DNA from: Plakobranchus ocellatus
Lineage: Eukaryota; Mollusca; Gastropoda; Plakobranchidae
Direction of reading: 5' to 3'
NCBI GenBank assembly: GCA_019648995.1
Contig: BLXT01002714.1
Coordinates: 301,342 to 326,809 of the forward strand
Length of the DNA stretch: 25,468 nucleotides
A program made the translations under genes and the position numbers. This document shows, one piece after another, positions 1 to 8,147 of this stretch (position 1 is its first letter; each line of letters starts with the position of its first letter). The notes under the pieces were generated by a model. That model worked only from the letters and a program-made list of their open reading frames with translations, did no database searches and was not told the origin of the DNA.

Positions 1-731
1 AGGAACCCAGTTGCAGTGTGTATCAAGCTTATTGGGAAGAATCAGGCTGGTCTTTTTTTTTTTAAACAATGCCATTATAACATCAATACTGGCAAGTTAT
101 TTTTAAACAAAGAATTTTGTTTTTGAAGTAGTGCACGCATAATATTAACACAGGTAGGTTGCTCTTGAGAAAGATTACAGATACTTGTATGGATTGACAA
201 GTCCATAGTGTCTTGCTGTGGCAAAGACTATAACAAAATAAAAAAAGGTGATTAGGCCTGAACAAAGAGGATAGGAACTTTATTGTGAGACCTCTGTTAT
301 CCAAATTCCACAATCTGAAACAGCCGTCTGGAATGAACCTCTATCTCGCAAAATAAAATCTCACCCCATCACTTAAATAAGCAATGATATTAAGGCATGT
401 ATCAATCCTCTAATGCTTTCATTTTCTTAAAAAGGCGGCTTTTTTTTTTTTTTTGACCGATTTCAGCGCTTTCTTCAGGACATCATGTGGCTTGGGTATT
501 CCAGTTGTTTACATGCAAATAAATAACAGAACTTAGCCTGCCATGGTGAACGCAAAAATAATGACTAGAACCCTGATTACTTCAAAAGATACGGTGTCAT
601 GGGGCATAATAATGATATTTTAAAGATAACTCGGTAATCGAATTCGTTTAAATCACATTTACACGATACTTCGTTAGATATCATTATTGTTGCATGTATT
701 CTTATTGTTGTTGTTTTTGGCATCGTCGACG

Positions 732-740
<9 letters not shown>
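1..740. other. No gene recognised; T-rich flank
   Basis: No open frame here resembles a known protein on either strand. The stretch holds poly-T runs near 52-63 and 438-454. The longest open frame (minus strand, about 76 codons) has no recognisable motif and low-complexity ends. It may be intron or intergenic DNA; nothing in the sequence decides between them. Confidence 0.5.
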
Positions 741-815
<75 letters not shown>

Positions 816-855
816 TATCATTATCATTGTTGTTGTTGTTGTTATTGTTGTTATT
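741..855 (-). repeat. Trinucleotide tail of the minus-strand LINE, read as (AAC)n(AAT)n(AAG)n
   Basis: On the plus strand the tract runs from CTT repeats through a long ATT run to TGT repeats. Read on the minus strand it directly follows the 3' end of the LINE fragment at 856-1344, so it occupies the place of the element's tail. RTE-clade LINEs are known to end in short tandem repeats rather than long poly(A). A separate LINE 3' end at 17995 has a GAA-rich tail at the equivalent position. Long open frames here (poly-Leu, poly-Ile, poly-Asn, poly-Lys) are translation artefacts of the repeat. Confidence 0.75.
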
Positions 856-1344
856 AAGGTGCCCTGCCTGGAACATACATGTACGATCATGTTCCTCCAT
901 TAAGACATGTTCTCAATAAACCTCATTCTCTGTCTACCCAAACTGTGTTTGCCTTTAATGTAATCTTTCCAGCGATTGCTGAGTGTACTAAACTCTGGTG
1001 TCGGCTAATATACCCTAAAAATTGTAGTTGCCTCCGTCTTATAGTTTTAATTGATAATTGCTCAAGATCAGCCTCTTTCAGGGCTGGTTCATTGAACTTT
1101 CTTTCCGTCCATAATATTCTCATAATTCTTCTGATAAACCACATCTTTGCTGCTTCCAGTTTACTCTCTGTTTCTTCGTTCAATGTCCAACTTTCACTAA
1201 CACACAATAGTACTCACCATACATATGCTTTCATCACCCTTAGTTTGGTTTCCATCCTTATATTTCTGTTTGCCAGTATTGCTTTCATTTTTTGGAATGC
1301 ATCTTTGGCCACAGCTATTCTTTAACTTATTTCGCTAATTGTAC
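856..1344 (-). pseudogene. RTE-like LINE, C-terminal end of the ORF and 3' end
   Basis: The minus strand encodes the region after the RT core that is typical of invertebrate endonuclease-reverse transcriptases. Visible landmarks in order are RIAVAKDAF near 1320, KAYVW near 1225, SESWTL near 1195, RRIMRILW near 1120 and RRRQLQFLGY near 1020. A stop follows KAYVW and another lies a few codons before RIAVAKDAF, so it is not functional. Beyond the coding part a short GGAACA...TGTTCC hairpin (870-895) precedes the trinucleotide tail. It is the left half of the LINE whose RT core lies at 1910-2585; the two are separated by the insertion at 1354-1900. Clade assignment to RTE-like rests on recalled family patterns. 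Confidence 0.82.
870..895 (-). repeat. LINE 3'-terminal hairpin
   Basis: A 7-bp perfect stem, GGAACAT paired with ATGTTCC, encloses a 12-base loop near the end of the LINE 3' region. The same position in the LINE copy at 17995-18275 shows a 6-bp stem, GGAACA with TGTTCC (18013-18038). Position and pairing are seen directly. A role in recognition of the RNA by its reverse transcriptase is inference. Confidence 0.55.
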
Positions 1345-1353
1345 ATCTACCAC
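1345..1353. repeat. Target-site duplication, left copy
   Basis: ATCTACCAC here is repeated exactly at 1901-1909, on either side of the plus-strand LINE copy. A perfect 9-bp direct repeat at both edges is what target-primed reverse transcription leaves. Confidence 0.8.
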
Positions 1354-1900
1354 AGAAACAGCAGCAGCACTGGGAAAACTAAAAACAATCTGGCAAGACA
1401 AAAACATCACCCTTGCGACAAAGATCAGACTCATGGTTACATCTGTTTTCCTATACGCATGTGAATCCTGGACACTCACAGCTGAACTGCAAAGACGGGT
1501 ACAAGCCCTGGAATTGAGGTGTTATCGCAAGATGCTGAACATCTCATTTAAAGACCATGTCACAAATAATGAAGTGAAAACCAGAGTCAGAAGAGCAATT
1601 GGACCCGTTGAAGACCTGCTCTCAATTGTAAAAAGAAGAAAAATGACCTGGTACGGCCATGTGACAAGGTCGAGTAGGCTCGCAAAAACCATACTTCAGA
1701 GCACTGTGCCAGGAGGAAGAAGAAGAGGAAGACAGAAAAAGAGGTGGGAGGATAATATCAATGAGTGGACGGGCCTGTCCTTCGCCAACTCACAGCGAGC
1801 TTCAGAGGGTAGAAGCCGTTGGAGGAGGATTGTCCGAAGATCGTCAAGAGTGCCTCAACAACCCCCTTAGGGGTTAAGAGACAGGAGACAAAAGACAGAT
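1354..1900 (+). mobile_element. 5'-truncated LINE copy (C-terminal end of the RT protein)
   Basis: A single open frame of about 170 codons runs from the left edge to a TAG at 1868-1870. It covers the segment after the RT core: KTIWQDKNITL, then FLYACESWTL, LELRCYRKMLNIS, KRRKMTWYGHV and GRQKKRWEDNI, ending in RWRRIVRRSS. It has no internal stop, so this copy is younger than the minus-strand LINE it interrupts. The 5' part (endonuclease and RT core) is missing, as is usual for truncated LINE insertions. After the stop there is only about 30 bp, ending in an AGACA-rich tail without poly(A). Perfect 9-bp duplications flank it. It belongs to a different subfamily from the minus-strand LINE, since the two share only scattered residues. 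Confidence 0.88.
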
Positions 1901-1909
1901 ATCTACCAC
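1901..1909. repeat. Target-site duplication, right copy
   Basis: Exact copy of 1345-1353. Removing the insert and one copy of this repeat puts the two halves of the older minus-strand LINE back in the same reading frame. Confidence 0.8.
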
Positions 1910-2585
1910 GTGATCTTATTGGGTAGCCAGGAAATTTGAATTCCGTAACTTGTTTGATGTTTCACCTTTACTAACGAGATTGCATTTGGGGTTTGACAGT
2001 TTATGGATTTCTTTGAGATAATCATGCATTTCGTGTTTTTATAATATTCAAAGACAGGCCCATTTTTTCGCTGCCTAAAACAACAATATTTCAAGCTATT
2101 TTGAAATTGTTCATCGGCTTCTTCTATTAAAACTGTATCATCTGATACCTGAAAATGATAACATTTTCTTCATTGAATTTTAAGACTGAAATGTCCTCTT
2201 GATTCCTTAACATAATTCCACTACTTATAAATTTATAAGATCAAGAGACACCACGCTCCCTGTCTCACACCTCTGTTGATGGATTTCAAAACACTATGTC
2301 CTCCTTCAATTCTTACAGATGCAGTTTGATTCCAATATAGATTTCTAATTACTATAAACTCTATACGGATTGTGTATATTTTTTCAAGTATATGAAACAA
2401 CTTTTCATGTTCCACTTTGTCAAAGACCATATAGAGAAATCAATGAAACAGAGGTGGAGATCTCTTTGCATTTCTATACACCTTACCATAAGCATTGACA
2501 GAGTGAATATTGCATTTCTAGTTTCCTTATCAGGTGCAAAGCCAAACTGTTTTAGGGATAATGCTGGTGTTAGATTCTCACGCAT
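1910..2585 (-). pseudogene. RTE-like LINE, reverse transcriptase core, degraded
   Basis: Minus-strand translation in three frames gives consecutive RT landmarks: ENLTPA and QFGFAPDKETRNAIF near 2530-2575, LCFIDFS near 2450, KVEHEKLFHILEKI near 2400, LYWNQTASVRIEGG near 2320, INRGVRQG near 2265, then SDDTVLI near 2130 in place of the usual YADDTVLI, and a KCMIISKK block near 2025. Frameshifts lie around 2420 and 2150-2230, and several stops are present. The catalytic tyrosine of the box is replaced and the Cys after GVRQG reads Ala. The copy is dead. The segment continues into 856-1344 once the nested insertion is removed. Its 5' side ends at the (ATC)n tract. Confidence 0.82.
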
Positions 2586-2588
2586 TCT

Positions 2589-2661
<73 letters not shown>

Positions 2662-2696
2662 GTCATCGTCATCGTCATCATCATCATCATTATTAT
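2586..2696. repeat. (ATC)n/(ATT)n microsatellite; last 5 bases are the retrotransposon TSD
   Basis: About 30 ATC-type triplets with three GTC interruptions pass into a short ATT run. The last five bases, ATTAT (2692-2696), match the five bases after the 3' LTR (11132-11136). The match sits in repetitive DNA, so it is weak evidence alone, but it agrees with the LTR ends. The same LINE-microsatellite junction recurs at about 12236. Confidence 0.8.
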
Positions 2697-3143
2697 TGTT
2701 AGGACTAGGGTAGTTATGTCTTGATTTTAGCTGAGCAGAGTTGGATGTTTGGTGTGTGTGTGTGTGTTGTGATTGGTTGTTTAGGCCACGTGACAACACA
2801 AGCCGGACGAAACTACAGATCGGCGGGATTTTGGCTGCAAGAAGAACACTCCTATTTTATCACTCGTACTGTACAGTCGTGAAACGGTCCTGGCGCAAGT
2901 TGTAGCGGATTCGTTGACTGGAGATAATATATTTTAACCTTCTTACCACCTGAGTGAATCCACGTTTGTATTTATTCCTGAGGCTGTGTGCCTAGCCAGA
3001 CTGATGGTCAAAGTCTACGAATTTATGTTTCCCTTGTGAAACTGGAACGGTGGTAAACGTAATTAAACGCATTGATATTTAATGCTTGAGGCTGTGTGCC
3101 TATGCAGACTACTGTCTACAGTCTACGTATGTGCAACTGAATT
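2697..3143 (+). repeat. 5' LTR, forward part only
   Basis: This stretch aligns end to end with 9842-10288 of the 3' LTR with only about a dozen differences. Both contain a GT run, a CACGTG box, and the motif TGAGGCTGTGTGCCT twice, about 107 bp apart. The match stops abruptly at the sequence GCAACTGAATT. The rest of a normal LTR, including the ...CCCAACA end, is not found downstream, so the 5' LTR is incomplete. Confidence 0.9.
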
Positions 3144-3145
3144 CT

Positions 3146-3535
3146 AAGCACACGCTTCTAAACTTAATCCATCGAGGGTCCTCGTCCGTGGAACTTGTAG
3201 TAGAATAAGGAATATAGTTCATAGGAACAGTCAAATGTCCAAATCTTCAGTTCCGACACAACCTGGGTCCCGCTCAACAGTTCATGACTTACACAGAGAT
3301 AATAGTCCTAACCGTGTCCTTAAGCTCTCCACTTACATTCTCTGACTCCGACACACTGTCATTCACCAGACCAGGTGACAAGCCCTTACGCGAGGGACAA
3401 TAAAACTAGTGATAAAGGATATGGTACCAATTCAGTTGCACATACGTAGACTGTATTCAGTAGTTGCATAGGCACACAGCCTCAAGCATTAAATATCAAT
3501 GCATTTAATTACGTTTACCACCGTTCCAGTTTCAC
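3146..3535 (-). repeat. Inverted copy of an internal LTR segment
   Basis: This stretch is the reverse complement of about 10187-10575 of the 3' LTR, with few mismatches. Its last 100 bp (3437-3535) also pair with 3036-3143 of the forward LTR part, so the 5' LTR contains a large inverted repeat with arms of about 100 bp and a spacer of about 290 bp. It replaces the remainder of the LTR. Template switching during reverse transcription or a later rearrangement could produce it; an assembly error cannot be excluded. Confidence 0.88.
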
Positions 3536-4823
3536 TTTCTTGGTACTAAAGTACGTTTCAGTTTTATTTTTCAGTGTGACGCTTTGTCAGCGAGAGGCCT
3601 GGACGTGTTGGCAGTCTGCAGGAGGAAGGAGCACAGAGGCGCAGTATAGGAGATAACACAGTTGAGTAGACGTGTGTTGTGGCGTGTTTCTGTGGTGATA
3701 TTGTGGTTAACACATTGTTGGCCGGTGGGCCTTGATCCTATCTTTTTCGCTCTTTTTCTCTTTTGTGTGTGGGCGGTTGGAGGGACCTGGTGTTGTAACC
3801 TCTCTGTCATTTCAGCAGACGTTCTTGTGTTTATTTTGTATGTTCTGATTGTGCAGTGTGTTTCTTCTTTATTTCGTTTCGCGGCCTATCCTATTTATTG
3901 TTTTTTTTTTACAGGTGTTTAAAAGCGTAGCCGGACTCGAAGTATTGAATTAATACTCTAACTAGCGTAAGGTGTGTGATTGCGTTGTAGTTTTGCATAT
4001 TTTTTGTGAGAGCCTGATGTAATGTAAACCTTCCGTTTTTCTTCCTATCTGTAGTCCGGTGTCGTAATTTTGTTTTGTTTCTTTTTTTTGGGGCGACTGT
4101 TTTCGTTGTCCTTAGTGTTTTATTTTTACCATACTTTTTTTTTTTTTGTTTTTACTTTGTCTCTTTAATCTATTTCCTTGCGTTGTTTACTATTGTTGTT
4201 TAATTCATTTCATATTTAGTAAGACATAATTTGGTAATATTGACATTGGTTTTCTTGACCAGTTAAATTTCGCTCACAGACGGTGAGGCTTTACTAATTG
4301 CTTACTTTTCCCCCAGTGTTCTTGAACCGGTGGTGTAAACACCTAAAATTTAGTCACTTGTAACAGTGGCCTGTTGTGCCTTTCGTGGGCGTTTTCATAT
4401 CTTTTAGCTTGGTGAACACAATTTTTAGCGTCGCAAAGTAGCAATTTGTTTTGCTTTGCTCAGCTTTGCTTTGTTTATGCATACTTGATTTGTTTTCTTT
4501 TACTCAGTACTAAGCTGTTTAGCTCTGAGTTGTAAATTTTTGGGTTTTGGTAGATTGACCTTTGAGTGTGTTATTGAACGTAATACTATTTGAGTAAATT
4601 CCGTGTATTATTTTTGAATTATTGCTGCATTATAAGTTGATTCTAGCAAAGGTGGTCTCAACTCTACTTCGGTTTTAAGTGGTCCACAGCCCACTACATT
4701 ATTTTTCAGTAGTTCCTAATTTACTCTGGTAGTGTGTATCTACCTCTGTGTAGGGGTTTACTATTAATCAATTTCTTAATTGTACTTATTATTGACTATC
4801 GTAATAGTCAGTCGGTAGTGATC
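3536..4823 (+). other. Retrotransposon leader, no gene recognised
   Basis: About 1.3 kb of T-rich sequence lies between the rearranged LTR and the Gag start. Short open frames (for example 3662-3922) show no known motif. A primer binding site would normally sit directly after the 5' LTR, but the true LTR end is missing, so none can be placed. Confidence 0.6.
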
Positions 4824-5398
4824 ATGTCTGATTTGGACTTATACGCGAAATATTTGGATTTGAGTGTTAGATTGGGTAAGTCCGGCGAGGACTTGGCTAC
4901 ATGGGTTGAGGATAAAGTTAGACAGGACATGGAGCGTAGTGACAGACAGATTGAAAGGGAAAGGAAGAAAGAGGAAATGGAATTACAAAAGCAGAGAGAG
5001 GAAATAGAGATACAAAAGCAGAGAGAGGAAATGGAGTTACAAAAACATAGAGAGGAAATGGCGTTACAAAGGGAGGAAAGAGTGATGCAAAACCAAAAGG
5101 AGGAGAATCAGAGACAGTTAGAGTTGAGGAGACTGGAGTTGGAAGCGGAAACAAAGAAATTAGAGCTCGGCTCGAGAAATAGTGCCGACGGGGCAGGCCC
5201 TAGACCAAGTTATGCTACCCAAAGACCTAAGATACCACCACTTAACGACCCGTCCCAGATAGACCTCTATCTGGAGAGATTTGAGCGCCATGCTACCGCT
5301 TTTGGTTGGCACGAGTCGGAATGGGCCTCGTGTCTGCCTAATTTGTTGCAGGACGAGGCCCTGTCTATATTTCTATCGCTAAGTCCAGAGAGGGCGCA
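4824..5398 (+). pseudogene. Gag, N-terminal part, up to a frameshift
   Basis: The ATG at 4824 opens the frame; an upstream ATG at 4734 is in frame but adds a hydrophobic stretch unlike Gag, so 4824 is preferred. Residues 1-40 contain YAKYLDLSVRLGKSGEDL. A strongly charged coiled-coil region follows (about residues 33-115), built from a 9-residue repeat of the type REEMELQKQ. Then PKIPPLNDPSQIDLYLERFE and the capsid-like WASCLPNLLQDEALSIF begin the conserved Gag core. The core is cut near codon 190, where the homologous continuation moves into another frame between about 5390 and 5400. In a working element this protein would form the particle that packages the RNA. It would be joined to the next segment but for the frame break. 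Confidence 0.85.
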
Positions 5399-7732
5399 GA
5401 TTATCAGGCAGTTAAGCGCGTCTTGTTACAAAGATTTGGATGTGATCGGAATGGATTTCGTTCCAGGTTTCTGTCTGTTAAGCCTCCAGAGGCCGAAGAT
5501 TTTGGTACGTTCATAAATCGTGCGAGGCGATATTTCGACAGGTGTGTTGAGTTATCGGGAGTGACCACCCTGGAGGGTCAGTCGAATCTAGTCTGTTCGG
5601 AAATCGCCCTCCAGGCGTGCGACGAGGATTTTGTCGCGTATGTTAAGGATCGTTCGCCAGGGGATATGGTCTCACTGAAGACAGTGGCGTCAGCTTACAT
5701 GGACGCAAGGCCTAATAAATCCTTTCGTAGGAAACAGTCTATTTCTTTCGCTGCCAGATTTGAACCTTATCGTTCCACAGTACGTGTCGTCGAGAAGAGA
5801 GATAGTCGCGGTAATTCTAGACCTCATGGTGGAGTTGGCAGGAGTAATTATTCTTCAAAAGGGCACAGATTGCCCAGTTTTCAGGGTTGCTCTGATGCAG
5901 TTAAAAGAGATGCTTCTCATTCACCCTCCAGGGACAGAAATAAATATAATTTTGCTAGCAAGAATGTTGGCCAGGGTCATTTTGGACCTAGTTCGAGCAG
6001 TGTTGCAAGTTTGGCCTCCAGTCATAGTAACGTTACTTGTTATCAGTGTGGTGGCAGGGGACATGTGCGCCGTGAATGTCCGAGCCGTCCCAAGAAGGCT
6101 AATTCTGCTACTTCGGTGTCAGACTTACCTTCCCATTGCTGTGTTGCCAAGATGGATTGTAATCTTAGGGGTGAATTAAAGATAGAGTCTTGTAAGGTTT
6201 TTGACCGGATTTCCACCCTTCTTCGAGACTCGGGTTGTAACACAGTGGGTGTGTCTAAATCTCTGGTACCACCAGATTACTATACTGGTAGATCTATGTT
6301 AGTAAACACTTTTTGTTGCAAGAACAGGTTGTTTCCTACTTGCATCATTAATATTCAAACTCCATATTTTTCCGGTAATGTTGAGGCTTGCTTGTTAGAT
6401 AGCCCTATTGCTGATGTTATACTTGGTAACATCAATGGCTTGAGTTCAGAGAGCCCACTGGCATCTGATTCGAATTCATCTGCTGTATTCCCGAATTCGT
6501 CAATTGCTTGTGTCGTTACTCGGGCCCAGGCATCGAAAGCTTCAGTTGACAAGGATTTGCCTATTTCTAACAATTCTATACATTTTGACGTACTAGCCCC
6601 TTTTTCTGACCTTCCGATTAGACAAAGGGAGGATCCTTCTTTAACACCATGGTTTAAGCGTGTTGGCTTACCACCAGTTGCTGGTGTGTCCTTTCGTATT
6701 GAGGATGGAGTTCTTAAACGGCTTTACTCTAAGTCGCAATTTTCTACAGTTCAGACTACTATTGTAGTGCCTGAATCACTGCGTCAAGTTGTACTATCAT
6801 ACGCACATGAGTCAGATTTAGCTGGCCACTCAGGTTTTCGGAAAACCTTATCATCTATCCGTGATTATTTTTCTTGGCCTGGTGTTTGTTCCGATGTAAA
6901 GAACTACACCACCTCCTGCCACTTGTGCCAGATTAAATCTCGCACTGGTCGAGATCGGCCAGCGCCGTTCCAACAGGTCCCGATTGTCGGCGAACCTTTT
7001 GAAAGAGTTATTATCGATCTTGTTGGTCCACTTCCACTTTCGAGTGACAAATATGAGTATCTACTAACGCTTGTAGATATGTCTACGCGTTGGGCTGAAG
7101 CCGTCCCACTGCGCAGGATTACAGCCAAAGATGTGGCTGAAGCCCTCTTTTCTATTTTTATCACACTGGGTTTTCCTAAAGAAATCCAGTCAGATCGTGG
7201 TCAGCAGTTTATGTCCAATTTGTTGGCAGAATTTAATAGTCTATGCAACATCAAGCACTTCGTATCTACTCCTTATCATCCTCAGACTAATGGAATTGTT
7301 GAGCGTTTTCATTCTACACTTAAATCTATGGTTAGAAAGCTATCACATGAGTCTCCTGCGGAGTGGAATTGTTTTGTGCTTGCGGCATTGTTTGCCTACA
7401 GAGTTCAAGTACATTCTTCTACAGGGTTTTCCCCCTTTTTTCTACTTTTTGGTAGAGCTCCCAGAGGTCCTATGCAAATTCTAAGTGATGTTTTCCTCAA
7501 CAAGAATCTGTCGGATGAAACTTCCTTCCAATACCATTATGTTATAGATCTTCATAACCGAATAAGAAAGGGTTGGCGAACTGCACAAGAGTCAGTTCTT
7601 GATTCTGCTAGTGAGAGTCGACTTCGTCAAGAACCAAAGTCGAAGTTAAAACATTTTATGCCGGGTGATGAAGTTTTAGTATTACTTCCCACTTCAGATA
7701 ATAAACTTGTATTGTCCTATAGAGGACCATAA
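5399..7732 (+). pseudogene. Gag C-terminal part, protease and integrase (interrupted polyprotein)
   Basis: The frame carries the rest of the Gag core (VKRVLLQRF, GFRSRF, ARRYFDRCVELSG), then a basic linker and one CX2CX4HX4C zinc knuckle at 6038-6079. An aspartic protease follows: DSG at 6227-6235 and a later ADVILGNI block near 6412. Next is the integrase: an HHCC zinc-binding motif starting with the His at 6806 and ending in CHLC, then catalytic Asp at 7016, Asp at 7193 and Glu at 7301, with 35 residues between the last two. All three catalytic residues are intact. There is no RT between protease and integrase, which is the non-canonical order. The frame ends at a TAA (7730-7732) exactly where the Tyr of the GPY/F motif is expected, so the C-terminal module is cut off. 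Confidence 0.9.
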
Positions 7733-7864
7733 AGGGTGGTTGAGAAACGAACAAATGTTGTTTACCTTGTCGATCTTGGTGCTCGAAAATGTACTTTCCA
7801 TGTAAATCTTCTTCGAAAGTATAGGCGTAGCACTTACCCTCCTCCTCCTAGTGATTGGAGTTGA
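7733..7864 (+). pseudogene. Integrase C-terminal module downstream of the premature stop
   Basis: Reading on in the same frame past the TAA gives about 43 codons that look like the normal end of a gypsy integrase: RVVEKRTNVVYLVDLG, then CTFHVNLLRKY and a proline-rich end, closing with TGA at 7862-7864. The GPY/F module is thought to help target binding and multimerisation. Conservation past the stop suggests that the stop is a recent single-base change. Confidence 0.82.
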
Positions 7865-8147
7865 CAGCGCATGTTCTAGTCAGGCATTTGCTGGTGTGAC
7901 ATCATTTTGTGATCCGTCTGAATTTCCTTTCAGTTCGCTTAGTACAGTTGACCCTTCCTCTAGTGTTAATTCTGTTATTTATGAGAACTTGGATTCTAAT
8001 CATGATTCCAATCTTAAGTTTTGTGAAACTATTTCTTTCGCAGAGCCTATAGTATAAATCAGCCATCTCAGAAGAGGATGGTGGTGAGATAGGTTCATTG
8101 GTTACGACTCCGCCTTTGGCGTCAGAAAGTGGTACAGTTGTCATTGA
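7865..8147 (+). pseudogene. Integrase-RT linker with broken reading frames
   Basis: A Ser-rich open frame (about 7851-8057: FAGVTSF, DPSEFPFSSL, ENLDSNHDSN) ends in TAA. A second stretch in another frame (about 8090-8185, containing GSLVTTPPLASESGTVVIDP) follows. Neither matches a known domain. The joins between integrase, linker and RT need at least two frame changes. In an intact relative this is presumably the linker between the two enzymes. Confidence 0.55.

Noticed and set aside
577..903. Long open frames rich in Asn/Lys or Leu/Ile
   Set aside because: They are translations of the trinucleotide repeat on both strands.
2361..2799. Poly-Met, poly-Asp and poly-Ile frames
   Set aside because: Products of the (ATC)n microsatellite; only the RT-like part outside the repeat is kept, as a LINE fragment.
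3541..3556. TGGTACTAAAGTACG as a primer-binding site
   Set aside because: It starts with TGG but does not follow a real LTR end, because the 5' LTR is rearranged; no tRNA match can be claimed.
3662..3922. Hydrophobic 86-codon open frame in the retrotransposon leader
   Set aside because: No domain, atypical composition for this element, and the leader is T-rich so hydrophobic frames arise by chance.
4918..5154. Minus-strand Pro/Phe-rich frame
   Set aside because: Shadow of the repetitive Gag coiled coil.
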